Positions 43,036 to 51,638 are shown, counted from the first letter of the stretch. The stretch: 64,000 bases of DNA from SKLM01 sp964575455 (GCA_964575455.1 CAZNRX010000013.1:6394-70393), one strand, 5' to 3'. Notes: generated by a model not told the origin, from the letters alone. Numbers and translations are program-made.

Positions 43036-44256
43036 CTAGTCCGGCTCCCACCAGACGTAGATCAGCGCTTCGCCCCCTCGCTCGAAGTATTCGACCTTGA
43101 TGTCGTGCGTACCGGCGTGGACGTACGTCTCTCCGCAGTAGGCCACGCCGTTGTTGGGGTGCCATTCGTCGAGCACCAGCTCTCCATCGACCCAGATCCG
43201 CACGCCGTCGTCGCTCATGGCGCAGAAGCGGTAATGGTCCCTCTCCAGCTCTAGGCGCCGTGTCCAACGGACCGAGAAATGGTCGCGCGGGACGCCGGAC
43301 GCGGGCTGGTCTCCGCGCCACTCGAAGCCGATGTAGGGATCGTGCCGCGTGAGGACCGGGGTGCCCAGCAGGCTCTCGTTGTCGAAGAACTCCGCGTACC
43401 ACGCCTCCGTCGCCGGGGCCTCCGGCGGCTCCTCCTCGGATATCTTCTCCCACCAGACGTGGATGCGCGCGATGCCCGTGCTCTCGTAGAACGTCACCTC
43501 CACGCTGTGGTGGCCGTCCGCCAGGGCCTTATCCGCCTTGTACAGCCGGAACCCACCGTCGCGCCAGCCGTCGATGATGCGATGGCCGTCGACCGCCAGG
43601 CGCACGCCGTCGTCCACCTTGGCGTAGAAGCGGTAGGTGCCTCCGTCCAGGGGGAAGGAGCCGGTCCAGCGGACCCCGAAGTGGTTCGTCGGCATGCCGC
43701 CGGCCGGCGGGCCGTAGTCCCAGTTGAAGTTGACGCCGGCGTCGGTGCGCGTGGTGTAGGGGGCCCCGCTCAGCTCGGCGTTGTCGAAGTACTGTCCCGT
43801 CCACGGGCCGGGGAACGAGCTGGGCAGCGTGCTGTCCTCGGGCGGGGGTGGTGGTGGCGGCGGTGCACCGGGGATGGTGAGCCGCTGGCCCACGTAGATG
43901 ACATTCAGGTTCGTGATGCCGTTAGCGCGGGCGATGCTCCACGCGCTGACCCCGTATTGGAGCGCGATGTGGATCAGCGTCTCTCCGGGCTGCACGACGT
44001 GGACGTGACCTGCGGGCTGCTCGCAGGGTATGGTGAGTCGCTGGCCGACGTAGATGAGATTGGGGTTGGTGATGCCGTTGATCTGGGCGAGCCTCGACGC
44101 CGTTGTCCCGTAGCGGGCGGCGATGCCGGAGAGCGTCTCGCCCCGCTGCACGATGTGGACGCTCTCCCTGACGGGGGCGGCCAAGGCCGCGCTTGGTAGG
44201 ATCAGGAGCGCCACGATCACCGCTGCGAGCACTGTGGAAAACGTATTCCTATGCAC
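43036..44256 (-). CDS. Exported protein with two LysM and two PA14-like domains
   Basis: 406 residues from GTG 44256 (SD AAAGGAGGT, 5 nt), preferred over an upstream in-frame ATG at 44346. Signal peptide at 1-26 (LPSAALA). Two LysM modules (HIVQRGETLSGIAARYGTT and HVVQPGETLIHIALQYGVS, each ending YVGQRLTIP), a run of eight prolines, then two PA14/GLEYA-like beta modules (TGQYFDNAEL..FYAKVDDGVRLAVDG and YAEFFDNESL..FCAMSDDGVRIWVDG). Probably binds peptidoglycan and a surface glycan. Own promoter at 44364-44392. No catalytic motif seen. Confidence 0.9.
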   Translation of the reverse strand: MHRNTFSTVLAAVIVALLILPSAALAAPVRESVHIVQRGETLSGIAARYGTTASRLAQINGITNPNLIYVGQRLTIPCEQPAGHVHVVQPGETLIHIALQYGVSAWSIARANGITNLNVIYVGQRLTIPGAPPPPPPPPEDSTLPSSFPGPWTGQYFDNAELSGAPYTTRTDAGVNFNWDYGPPAGGMPTNHFGVRWTGSFPLDGGTYRFYAKVDDGVRLAVDGHRIIDGWRDGGFRLYKADKALADGHHSVEVTFYESTGIARIHVWWEKISEEEPPEAPATEAWYAEFFDNESLLGTPVLTRHDPYIGFEWRGDQPASGVPRDHFSVRWTRRLELERDHYRFCAMSDDGVRIWVDGELVLDEWHPNNGVAYCGETYVHAGTHDIKVEYFERGGEALIYVWWEPD

Positions 44257-44363
44257 GTCGTACCTCCTTTGCCCCGAGGGCTGCGGTCGGCGGCTGTCGC
44301 CGGCCTGAATGGTGGTCTCACGAGGACATCCACAGCCTGTCAACATACGTTGCAGACGTGGGT

Positions 44364-44392
44364 AGTATACAACAGCTGCCTCAGATTGCCAA
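44364..44392 (-). promoter_or_regulatory. Promoter of the LysM/PA14-like gene
   Basis: On the minus strand: -35 TTGGCA (44387-44392), 17-bp spacer, -10 TATACT (44364-44369). Leader of about 100 nt to GTG 44256. Confidence 0.65.
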
Positions 44393-44478
44393 CCGGGGAA
44401 CCGATCCGGTCACCTCGCTTTTCAGAACGCGCGTCCTGTGTTAGACTTCTGGCCGGAGTCTGTGGAAGGAGTTGAGCC

Positions 44479-45264
44479 GTGAGCCTGCCGAAAATCGTTA
44501 CGATAAAGGACATCTGGGACGAGACCCGCACCATCCGCACGTTCGTGCTCGACGCAGAGATCGAGGAGGCGGAGCCGGGGCAGTTCGTGATGCTCTGGCT
44601 GCCGGGCGTGGACGAGAAGCCGTTGGCCATCGCGCGCCCCGCGCCTCTGACGCTGACTGTGGCGCGAGTGGGGCCCTTCAGCACGGAGCTGCACCGGCGC
44701 CGGGTCGGCGATCGCGTGGGCTGGCGCGGGCCGTATGGGCATGGCTTCTCCCTGGACGAGGACCGCTCCGCGCTGCTGGTGGCCGGTGGATACGGGGCGG
44801 CGCCGCTCTACTTCCTGGCCGAACGGGCCGCCGAGGCAGGCGTGCCCGCCCTGGTCACTATCGGCGCCCGCAAGGCGCTCGACCTGCTCTACGTCGACCG
44901 ATTCGAGGCCTTGGACGTCGACGTGCTCATCTCCACCGACGATGGATCGGAGGGGGAGCGGGGCTACGTCACCGAGGCCGTCTCGCGCGTGGTCGCGCAG
45001 CAGCCCGACATAGCCGTCTACGCCTGCGGCCCGGAGCAGATGCTGGTGGCGCTCCACCGGCTGTGCCTGGAGCACGACGTCCTGGGCCAGTTCAGCCTGG
45101 AGCGGTACATGAAGTGCGGCTTCGGCATTTGTGGGCAGTGCGCGCTGGACGATCTGCTGGTCTGTCAGGATGGGCCGGTCTTCACCGTGGAGCAGCTGGA
45201 CGGGCTGCGCGACTTCGGCAGCGTCCACCGCAGCGCCACCGGCCGCGCGTTGCCCATCCGCTGA
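44479..45264 (+). CDS. pyrK: Dihydroorotate dehydrogenase electron-transfer subunit
   Basis: 261 residues from GTG 44479 (SD GGAAGGAG). Ferredoxin-reductase-like: FAD-binding barrel (PGQFVMLWLPG, ARPAPLTLTVARVG), NAD-binding part (LVAGGYGAAPLYFLAE, VYACGPEQM) and a C-terminal [2Fe-2S] site with CGFGICGQCAL plus a later Cys in LLVCQDGP. PyrK passes electrons from dihydroorotate oxidation (PyrD type 1B) to NAD. PyrD is not in the window. The usual FAD motif RxYS appears here as RPAP. Could also be a related sulfhydrogenase-gamma-type subunit. Confidence 0.88.
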   Translation: MSLPKIVTIKDIWDETRTIRTFVLDAEIEEAEPGQFVMLWLPGVDEKPLAIARPAPLTLTVARVGPFSTELHRRRVGDRVGWRGPYGHGFSLDEDRSALLVAGGYGAAPLYFLAERAAEAGVPALVTIGARKALDLLYVDRFEALDVDVLISTDDGSEGERGYVTEAVSRVVAQQPDIAVYACGPEQMLVALHRLCLEHDVLGQFSLERYMKCGFGICGQCALDDLLVCQDGPVFTVEQLDGLRDFGSVHRSATGRALPIR

Positions 45265-45300
45265 GAACCGCTAGGGCGGTCCTTTCACTCACCACTGCTT

Positions 45301-45346
45301 CCTCCGGGTTCGTAATCCGGAGGCTGGCCGATTCGGAATTCGCCAG
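45301..45346. repeat. Two hairpin repeats (CCTCCGGGTT..AATCCGGAGG and CTGGC..GCCAG)
   Basis: First stem at 45301-45323, 10 bp with one wobble, loop CGT. Second at 45324-45346, CTGGCCGATT-CGG-AATTCGCCAG, with one mismatch. Same GATTCGNAATC core as at 29959 and 39664. In the gap between pyrK and the cyclo-ligase gene. Confidence 0.85.
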
Positions 45347-45443
45347 AGCGGTGTCGGGGTGCGGATCCGCTCGCCGCTGGAAAGGGCACGACATCTGGGT
45401 CTGCGCACCGCGCTGACCCGTCATCGCTGCATGAGTGAGGACA

Positions 45444-46049
45444 ATGGACAAATCTAAGCTACGTGAGAGGTACCGCAACGTTCGAGAGAGCCTTTCTGCC
45501 GCGAGCGTCACTGAGGGATCCGCGGCCGTCTGTCGGCGCTTGGCGAGCATGACGCTGATGCGCGAAGCGGAGACCGTGATGGCCTACCTGGCGTTCAGCA
45601 ACGAGGTCGACCTGGGCTTGCTGTTCGAGCTCCTGCCCGACATCGAGTGGGTGCTGCCCCGCATCCAGGGTCAGGAGATGATCCTCCATCCCTACGAACC
45701 GGATAGGCTGGTCCGCCATCCCTTCGGCATGCTGGAGCCCCCGGCGGACGCGCCGGTGGTCGACCCGCAGGATCTGGACGTGGTGCTGGTGCCGGGCGTC
45801 TCCTTCGACCCGCGCGGCGGGCGCCTGGGGTTCGGTGGGGGATTCTACGACCGTTTTCTCGTGAAGACGTCCGCCACGCGGATTGGCATCTGCCACGCCG
45901 ACTGCCTGGCCGAGCAGCTCCCCTGCGCGGACCACGATCGGCGCATGGACTGGGTCGTCACGCCCACTGCGTCCATCCACACCGCCCCGCGATGGCGGCG
46001 CGAGTGCGCGTTGGTGGAACATCGCCACAGCGCTGAACCGCCGTGCTGA
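45444..46049 (+). CDS. 5-formyltetrahydrofolate cyclo-ligase
   Basis: 201 residues. Start taken as ATG 45444; GTG 45435, three codons earlier, is possible. Family marks are KLRERYRNVRESL, VLPRIQGQEMILHPYEP, LVPGVSFDPRGGRLGFGGGFYDRFL (Gly-rich ATP-binding stretch) and DWVVTPT. It converts 5-formyl- to 5,10-methenyl-tetrahydrofolate with ATP. A few residues longer at the C-terminus than usual. Converges on lepA. Confidence 0.92.
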   Translation: MDKSKLRERYRNVRESLSAASVTEGSAAVCRRLASMTLMREAETVMAYLAFSNEVDLGLLFELLPDIEWVLPRIQGQEMILHPYEPDRLVRHPFGMLEPPADAPVVDPQDLDVVLVPGVSFDPRGGRLGFGGGFYDRFLVKTSATRIGICHADCLAEQLPCADHDRRMDWVVTPTASIHTAPRWRRECALVEHRHSAEPPC

Positions 46050-46105
46050 TAGCGGAACCCCGCTGCGCGGGCTATTGCGGCCTGCGTAGCAGGGTTTGGC
46101 TTTGA

Positions 46106-46134
46106 GCCGGGAGGTTCAGCCCCTGGCTCCCGGC
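46106..46134. terminator. Hairpin GCCGGGAG..CTCCCGGC between convergent genes
   Basis: Perfect 8-bp GC-rich stem with a 13-nt loop in the 105-bp gap between the cyclo-ligase gene (+) and lepA (-). No T-tract on either side; the position suits a bidirectional terminator. A smaller hairpin CCTGC-GTA-GCAGG lies just before it. Confidence 0.55.
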
Positions 46135-46154
46135 GGCTGGCGACCGCCGGCGAC

Positions 46155-47981
46155 TCAATCGTCGTCCAAACGCAGCACGGCCATGAACGCCTCCTGCGGA
46201 ATGGCCACGTCGCCCAGCCGCTTGAGCCGCTTCCGGCCCTGTTTCTGCCGGTCGAGCAGCTTCCGCTTCCGGGTCACGTCGCCGCCGTAGATCCCCGAGA
46301 GCACGTCCTTCCGCCGCGCCTTCACCGTCTCCCGGGCGATGACGCGGCTGCCCAGGGCGGCCTGGATGGGCACCGGGAAGAGCTGCTCTGGGATCACGTC
46401 CTTCAGCTTGGTCACCAGCGCCGAGCCCTTCTCATACGCCTTGTCCCGGTGGACGATGAGCGAGAGCGCATCGACCGGCTCCTTGTTGACCAGGATATCC
46501 ATCCGGACGAGGTCCTCCGTGCGGTAGCCGACGAAGTGGTAGTCCATTGAGGCGTACCCGCGGGTGCACGACTTCAGCCGGTCGTGGAGGTCGACGATCA
46601 TCTCCGCCAGCGGCATCTCGAAGGTGAGGATCACCCGCTCGCTGTCCGGATACTCGGTGGTGACGTACTCGCCGCGCCGCTGCATGATCAGCTCCATCAC
46701 CGGCCCGATGTACGTCGAGGGCGTGAAGATCTGGATCCGGACCCACGGCTCGCGTATCTCGTCGATGCGGTGTGGCTCCGGCAGATCGGCCGGGCTGGAG
46801 ACCTCCACCACCTCGCCGTCGTGGGTCACCGCGCGGAAGCCGACGCTGGGGGCGGTGGCGATCAGGTTCAGGTCGTACTCGCGCTCCAGCCGCTCCTGCA
46901 CGATCTCCATGTGGAACAGCCCCAGGAAGCCGCAGCGGAAGCCGTACTGGAGTGCCTGCGACGTCTCCGGCTCGAAGGTCAGGGCCGCGTCGTTGAGCTG
47001 CAGCTTCTCCAGCGCGTTGCGCAGCGTGTGGAAGTCGTCGGCGTCAACCGGGTAGATCCCGGCGAAGACCATGGGCTTCACGGGCCGGTAGCCGGGCAGC
47101 GGCTCCGCCGCCGGCTCCGTCGCGCTGGTGAGCGTGTCGCCCACCTGGCACTCGCGCACCGTCTTCAGGCCCGTGGCCACGTAGCCCACCTGGCCCGTCT
47201 TCAGCTTCCCCGTCTCCAGCATCTGCGGGGCGAAGGCGCCGATCTCCATCGGCTCCGTGGTGGCGCCGGTGGCCATCAGCCGCAGGTGAGAGCTCATCTC
47301 CAGCGTGCCGTCGATCACGCGCACGTAGGCCACCACGCCCTTATAGGGGTCGTAGTGAGAGTCGAAGATCAGGGCGCGCAGGGGGGCCTTCTCATCACCG
47401 TTGGGGGGCGGGAAGCGCTCAACCGCCGCCGCCAGCACCTGCTCCACCTCCCAGCCCTCCTTGGCCGAGACGTGCAGCACCTCGTCGGGGTCTACGCCCA
47501 GCAGGGCGGCCAGCTCCAGCGTTACGTCCACCGTGCGCGCCATCTTCAGGTCGATCTTGTTGACCACGGGGAGGATCTCCAGGTCGGCATCTAGCGCCAG
47601 GTAGAGGTTGGCCAGCGTCTGGGCCTCGATCCCCTGGGCGGCGTCGACGACGAGGATCGCCCCCTCGCAGGCGGCAAGCGCGCGGCTCACCTCGTAGGAG
47701 AAGTCGACATGGCCCGGCGTGTCGATCAGGTTCAGCTCGTACCCCTCGTCGTCCTCCTCTGTCTCGTCCGCTTCGTCGGCTGGGGTGTACCGCATGCGCA
47801 CCGCCGAGGCCTTGATGGTCACCCCGCGCTCGCGCTCCAGGTCCATGGAGTCGAGCACCTGGTCCATCATCTCCCGGTCGGCGACGGTGTCCGTCAGCTC
47901 CAGCAACCGGTCGGCCAGCGTCGACTTGCCGTGGTCGATGTGGGCCACGATGCAGAAATCGCGGATCTGCTCCTGATTCAT
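46155..47981 (-). CDS. lepA: Translation elongation factor 4 (back-translocase LepA)
   Basis: 608 residues from ATG 47981 (GGAG 4-5 nt upstream). GTPase motifs: FCIVAHIDHGKSTLADR (G1), VTIKASAVRMRY (G2 region), LIDTPGHVDF (G3), NKIDLK (G4). Then EF-G-like domains with VKPMVFAGIYPVDADDF and the LepA-specific C-terminal domain (ASMDYHFVGYRTEDLVRMDI, HRDKAYEKGSALVTKL, ETVKARRKDVLSGIYGGDVTRKRKLLDRQK split over its end). A short acidic insertion (EADETEEDDEGYE) precedes G3. Housekeeping ribosomal GTPase. Confidence 0.96.
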   Translation of the reverse strand: MNQEQIRDFCIVAHIDHGKSTLADRLLELTDTVADREMMDQVLDSMDLERERGVTIKASAVRMRYTPADEADETEEDDEGYELNLIDTPGHVDFSYEVSRALAACEGAILVVDAAQGIEAQTLANLYLALDADLEILPVVNKIDLKMARTVDVTLELAALLGVDPDEVLHVSAKEGWEVEQVLAAAVERFPPPNGDEKAPLRALIFDSHYDPYKGVVAYVRVIDGTLEMSSHLRLMATGATTEPMEIGAFAPQMLETGKLKTGQVGYVATGLKTVRECQVGDTLTSATEPAAEPLPGYRPVKPMVFAGIYPVDADDFHTLRNALEKLQLNDAALTFEPETSQALQYGFRCGFLGLFHMEIVQERLEREYDLNLIATAPSVGFRAVTHDGEVVEVSSPADLPEPHRIDEIREPWVRIQIFTPSTYIGPVMELIMQRRGEYVTTEYPDSERVILTFEMPLAEMIVDLHDRLKSCTRGYASMDYHFVGYRTEDLVRMDILVNKEPVDALSLIVHRDKAYEKGSALVTKLKDVIPEQLFPVPIQAALGSRVIARETVKARRKDVLSGIYGGDVTRKRKLLDRQKQGRKRLKRLGDVAIPQEAFMAVLRLDDD

Positions 47982-48004
47982 ACTCTCTCCCATACCACTT
48001 TGCT

Positions 48005-48029
48005 GCGGTCGGATCGCAGATCCGACCGC
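48005..48029. repeat. Perfect hairpin GCGGTCGGATC-GCA-GATCCGACCGC
   Basis: 11-bp perfect stem with a GCA loop, 23 bp upstream of lepA, so it lies in that gene's leader. The longest perfect stem of the dispersed family. Confidence 0.9.
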
Positions 48030-48152
48030 GCCGAACAATCGCTCCCTTGCAAGGCGAAACCGCCGGCAAACACACCGACGGTTCATGTCGTCTCAGTAGA
48101 CCCAACTTGCTCGCTCCAGGTCTGACTTGCTCACCCTTGGCCCGACTCGCTC

Positions 48153-48200
48153 GCCCTGGATCGCCAGATCCGGGGCAAGAACGGGGATTTGACAATCCCC
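48153..48200. repeat. Two hairpin repeats (GATCGCCAGATC type and GGGGATT..AATCCCC)
   Basis: 48153-48176: GCCCTGGATC-GCCA-GATCCGGGGC with one wobble. 48183-48200: GGGGATT-TGAC-AATCCCC, perfect. Located between lepA and the tRNA-Gly gene, downstream of the tRNA; they may help end its transcript. Confidence 0.85.
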
Positions 48201-48261
48201 TTAGAGCAGTCTTGGATCTACTAGGTCTGTCTCTTGATTGCGACGGCTGTGATGTCTTGAG

Positions 48262-48333
48262 AGCGGGTGACGGGACTCGAACCCGTGACATTCAGCTTGG
48301 GAAGCTGACGTTCTACCGCTAAACTACACCCGC
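48262..48333 (-). tRNA. tRNA-Gly (anticodon CCC)
   Basis: 72 nt including the discriminator. Acceptor stem GCGGGTG/CACCCGC, D arm with AGCGGTAGA, anticodon stem TCAGC/GCTGA around the loop TTCCCAA (anticodon CCC, reading GGG), T arm ACGGG-TTCGAGT-CCCGT. CCA is not encoded. Strong promoter 14 bp upstream at 48347-48374. Confidence 0.95.
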
Positions 48334-48346
48334 CGATCCACGCTGT

Positions 48347-48374
48347 ATTATACTCAAGGCCGTTGAGATGTCAA
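48347..48374 (-). promoter_or_regulatory. Promoter of the tRNA-Gly gene
   Basis: On the minus strand: -35 TTGACA (48369-48374), 16-bp spacer, -10 TATAAT (48347-48352). Full consensus hexamers, the closest match in the window. Confidence 0.85.
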
Positions 48375-48439
48375 ATCGGGGCGATCGGGCAGGCAGGGCA
48401 ATGGCCTTTGGCGGATCACGGGTGCCACGACCCGAGCTC

Positions 48440-48467
48440 TTGACCTGGGGCCAGGTTGACATACAAT
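48440..48467 (+). promoter_or_regulatory. Candidate promoter of the PhoD-like gene
   Basis: -35 TTGACC (48440-48445), 16-bp spacer, -10 TACAAT (48462-48467), about 120 nt before ATG 48596. A second TTGACA at about 48455 overlaps the spacer. Confidence 0.5.
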
Positions 48468-48595
48468 AGACATCAGCAGGCGAGACCGTCAAGCCAGCGG
48501 GACTCACCTTCGCCTTCCAGGCCTGGCACAGGCGGCAGTCTCGGACTCAATGTCACGAGACACGAGCCAAGAGAGGGGGATCTCGCAAGAAGACG

Positions 48596-50443
48596 ATGAA
48601 ACGATTGCTGCGAACACTCGTCTCGTTGATTATCATCACCACGGCGGCCGCCGTCTTGATCGTCGGCACGAGCAGGGTGCGAGCCAGACTCCGCAACCCA
48701 CCCTGGAAGATCACCCAAGTGCCCGAGGATGAGGTGATCTGTTTCACGCTCTACACGGTCAACGATGGCGTTCTGAAGCTGACGGCCCAGCTCTATGAGC
48801 TGCCTCCCGAGGCCGACCGCACGGTCCGCCTCCAGGTCAAGAAGGCGGGTCGTTGGAGACAGATCGCCGAGACCGAGGTGAGCGGGCCGGATTGGGTGGC
48901 GGTCTTTCGGGTGGAGGATTGGGATGCGACCCGGGATCACGACTATCGCGTCGCTCACGGGGATAGCGCGTCCTACACTGGCGTGATACGAAGAGACCCG
49001 GTGGACAAGGAGGAGATCGTCGTCGCCGCCTTCACGGGGAACTCCAACAAGGACCGTGGCCCGCGGGCTGACGTCATCGAGAACGTGGAGCGGCAGGATC
49101 CCGACCTGCTCTTCTTCTCCGGCGACCAGGTCTACGACCACAACGATCACTTCGCAGCCTGGCTCCTGTTCGGACGTCAGTTCGGCGAGATCACGCGCAA
49201 CAGGCCAGCAGTCGTCATCCCCGACGATCACGACGTGGGGGTGCGGAACCTGTGGGGAGAGGGCGGCGAGCCAGGACCGGGCGGCTACAAGGATCCCGAC
49301 TACGTCAGAATGGTCGAGAGGGCCCAGACCAGCCACCTCCCCGATCCCTACGACCCCACGCCCATAGAGCGAGGCATCGGCGTCTACTACACCTCCATGA
49401 CCTGGGGGAGGATCGGGTTCGCCATCATCGAGGATCGCAAGTTCAAGTCTCAGATCGACGTCCTGGATCGCCAGGCCCTGGAGCGGCAGGGCGTTGAGTT
49501 CGCCCGGCCCGACCACATTGAGGAGCTGCCTGACCCTCAGATGGTCGACGTCGCCACGGCCACACTGCTGGGCGAGCGTCAGCTCACCTTCCTCCGCGAC
49601 TGGACGGCAGATTGGAGCGGCCAGGACATGAAGGCCGTCCTCTCGCAGGCGCCGTTCGCCGTTTCGGCTCACGTGCACGGCCCGACGAGGCAGCGCCTGG
49701 AGGTGGATCTGGACACCAACGGCTGGCCGCAGCGTGGGCGGGAGAGGGCCCTGCGAGAGATGCGCAAGGGCTTCGCGCTCCACATCAACGGCGACCAGCA
49801 CCTGGCGACGGCGATCCACCAGGGCGTCGATGATTGGGGCGACGCATCATTCTCCTTCTCGGTGCCCTCCGTCGTGAACTACTACCGGCGCTGGTGGAAG
49901 CCGCTGGAACCTGAGCGAAACCTTCCGGAGGGCGCCCTGGAGCACGCGGGGCAGTACGAGGACGGCTTCGGCAACAAGATCACCATGGTGGCCTACGCCA
50001 ATCCAGACCTGAGCAGACGTGGATACGACAAGTGGCGCGCTCAAGCCGCCGGGTATGGCCTCGTACGGTTCAACAAGCGGACCCGCGAGATCACCATAGC
50101 GTGCTGGCCTCGTGGCTGTGACGTCACCGATCCGGACTGCGAGCAGTATCCCGGATGGCCTATCACCATCGCGCAGGAGGACAACTACGGGCGTCAGCCG
50201 GTCGCCTATCTCCCGACACTCGAGATCACCGGCGCGGAGGACCCGGTCGTGCAGGTGATTCAGGAGCCTGGAGGAGAGATTGTGTACACCCTGCGCATCA
50301 ACGGAACGTCCTATCGGCCCAAGGTGTTTGAGGCAGGGTCCTATTCCATCAAGGTCGGTGAAGGGAAGAGGGCGGAGGTTCTCAGGGGCGTCGAATCGGT
50401 GGCCCCCGGCGAATCAGCCACCCTATCGGTAACGCTTGATTGA
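48596..50443 (+). CDS. PhoD-like alkaline phosphatase/metallophosphoesterase, membrane-anchored
   Basis: 615 residues. One N-terminal hydrophobic helix (about 5-25, preceded by KR) without a twin-arginine motif. Then an Ig-like N domain, then a PhoD-family metallophosphatase domain with LLFFSGDQVYDHND, VIPDDHDVG, GQDMKAVLSQ and HINGDQHLATA (metal ligands Asp, Asn/His and His). The last 90 residues form a separate beta domain (EPGGEIVYTLRINGTSY, VAPGESATLSVTL). Probably an extracellular, membrane-tethered phosphodiesterase or alkaline phosphatase. It precedes an ECF S component by 14 bp, so one operon is likely. Confidence 0.87.
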   Translation: MKRLLRTLVSLIIITTAAAVLIVGTSRVRARLRNPPWKITQVPEDEVICFTLYTVNDGVLKLTAQLYELPPEADRTVRLQVKKAGRWRQIAETEVSGPDWVAVFRVEDWDATRDHDYRVAHGDSASYTGVIRRDPVDKEEIVVAAFTGNSNKDRGPRADVIENVERQDPDLLFFSGDQVYDHNDHFAAWLLFGRQFGEITRNRPAVVIPDDHDVGVRNLWGEGGEPGPGGYKDPDYVRMVERAQTSHLPDPYDPTPIERGIGVYYTSMTWGRIGFAIIEDRKFKSQIDVLDRQALERQGVEFARPDHIEELPDPQMVDVATATLLGERQLTFLRDWTADWSGQDMKAVLSQAPFAVSAHVHGPTRQRLEVDLDTNGWPQRGRERALREMRKGFALHINGDQHLATAIHQGVDDWGDASFSFSVPSVVNYYRRWWKPLEPERNLPEGALEHAGQYEDGFGNKITMVAYANPDLSRRGYDKWRAQAAGYGLVRFNKRTREITIACWPRGCDVTDPDCEQYPGWPITIAQEDNYGRQPVAYLPTLEITGAEDPVVQVIQEPGGEIVYTLRINGTSYRPKVFEAGSYSIKVGEGKRAEVLRGVESVAPGESATLSVTLD

Positions 50444-50457
50444 AGGGAGGCAAGGCA

Positions 50458-51363
50458 ATGAGACGCCTCATCAAGAACCGGACCATCACCTGGCTGGCCG
50501 TGCTGCTCACCTTCGTGGTGCTGCTGGCGCTGGCCAACTGGCTCACCGAGGGCGAGACCTTCGCGGGCGTTGCCCCGATCGCCGTCATCGCTGTGGCTCT
50601 GGCGGGCCTTGTCGGCGTCTACCGGGCAACTGCGGAGAGCAGAGTCTGGCGGGTCCAACCGCGCCATGTGTCCATCATGGCCATCGGGGCAGCGCTCTAC
50701 GCCGGGCTGGCCTACGTCTTCGACGCGCGCCTGGACCTCTCCGTCGGGCAGGTGGCGATCCGTCCCATGATATGCATCCCGATCCTCTTCGGCTACGCCT
50801 TCGGCCCGGTCGTCGGCTTCTTCACCGGGGCCGTGGGAGGGCTACTGGGCGATGTCTTCACCGCCTTTGGCGTCTTCCCGGCGTGGGTCATCGGCAGTGG
50901 ACTGTCCGGCATGGTGCCGGGGTTGACAACGCTTCTGGCCCAGGATAGGCACAATCTGCGCTACTTGTCCACCTTGGTCATCCTGCTGGTCGCCATTGCC
51001 GCGACCATCGTCTTCGTCCATCCCCTGGCGCCAGAGCCCTGGACGGACGAGGTCAAGGACTTCTCCTTCTGGGGCTGGGCCCTCATTATTGGGGGCGTGG
51101 TGATGGTGGCCAATCGCTTTCTGCTGGAGCAGGTCAGTCTGGCGCTGGCGGCGGTGAACCTGTGGGGCACGCTGGGCATTATCGTCGGCGTCGGCTTCGT
51201 CTCCGTGGCTCACATCTGGATGAACGAGTACAGCCTCACCACCGCCCTGGTCGGCGAGTTTGCGCCGGCCGCCGCCACCGACGTTCTCAACCTGATGATC
51301 TTCACGCCCCTGGTGCTGGCGGGCTACAATGCGATTCGGGAGCGCATCAGATGCTCGAGATGA
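50458..51363 (+). CDS. ECF transporter S component (substrate-binding membrane subunit)
   Basis: 301 residues from ATG 50458 (GGGAGG, 7 nt). Two N-terminal helices (about 10-55), then a core matching the S-component pattern (VSIMAIGAALYAGLAYVFD, IRPMICIPILFGYAFGPVVG, FFTGAVGGLLGDVFTAFG), followed by further helices. The N-terminal addition is unusual; most S components have six helices and about 180-200 residues. No EcfA ATPase or EcfT gene follows, so it would share a module encoded elsewhere. Vitamin or nucleoside-like substrate; not defined. Confidence 0.82.
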   Translation: MRRLIKNRTITWLAVLLTFVVLLALANWLTEGETFAGVAPIAVIAVALAGLVGVYRATAESRVWRVQPRHVSIMAIGAALYAGLAYVFDARLDLSVGQVAIRPMICIPILFGYAFGPVVGFFTGAVGGLLGDVFTAFGVFPAWVIGSGLSGMVPGLTTLLAQDRHNLRYLSTLVILLVAIAATIVFVHPLAPEPWTDEVKDFSFWGWALIIGGVVMVANRFLLEQVSLALAAVNLWGTLGIIVGVGFVSVAHIWMNEYSLTTALVGEFAPAAATDVLNLMIFTPLVLAGYNAIRERIRCSR

Positions 51364-51518
51364 ACTTCTTCCAGTCGGTGGTGCCGCTGGAGGGATGGAC
51401 TGGCCGGACGGCTTTCGCGCTCATGCTGGCCGCGATGGTCCTGTCGCCGCTGGCGATGGCTGTAGGCGGGCAAACGTTGTCGGTTACGTCCAGACCAGCC
51501 GCGCTCAGCCAGGGCTGA
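51351..51518 (+). CDS. Small membrane ORF, possible remnant of an ECF partner gene
   Basis: 55 residues from ATG 51351, overlapping the S-component stop by 13 nt (a second ATG at 51360). One hydrophobic helix (TAFALMLAAMVLSPLAMAVG) and no recognisable family. The hairpin at 51504-51519 overlaps its end. It could be the start of a lost EcfT-type gene or a genuine small membrane protein; not sure it is expressed. Confidence 0.35.
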   Translation: MLEMNFFQSVVPLEGWTGRTAFALMLAAMVLSPLAMAVGGQTLSVTSRPAALSQG

Positions 51519-51540
51519 GGGGCGGGTATGGCAACCCGCC
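51504..51540. repeat. Hairpin CTCAGCC-AG-GGCTGAG and hairpin repeat GGCGGGT..ACCCGCC
   Basis: Two adjacent stems: 51504-51519 (perfect 7 bp) and 51521-51540 (perfect 7 bp, loop ATGGCA). The second matches the repeat at 6941. They may end the PhoD/ECF transcript. Confidence 0.8.
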
Positions 51541-51623
51541 TGCCAATCGAGTAGCGTAGCCCTCTCTCTGCCGCCGACGTAGGTCGGGTCTGCTGCCCCA
51601 CGAAACGCTTCCCCTGGCTAGAA

Positions 51624-51638
51624 AGGGTCTGCGACCCT
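51624..51638. repeat. Hairpin AGGGTC-TGC-GACCCT
   Basis: Perfect 6-bp stem with a 3-nt loop complementary to the GCA loop of the 17292 copy. 25 bp upstream of the second IclR promoter. Confidence 0.75.

Noticed and set aside
48262..48333. Possible second tRNA or attachment site at the tRNA-Gly gene
   Set aside because: No integrase gene, no direct repeat of the tRNA 3' end in the flanks, and no phage-like genes.
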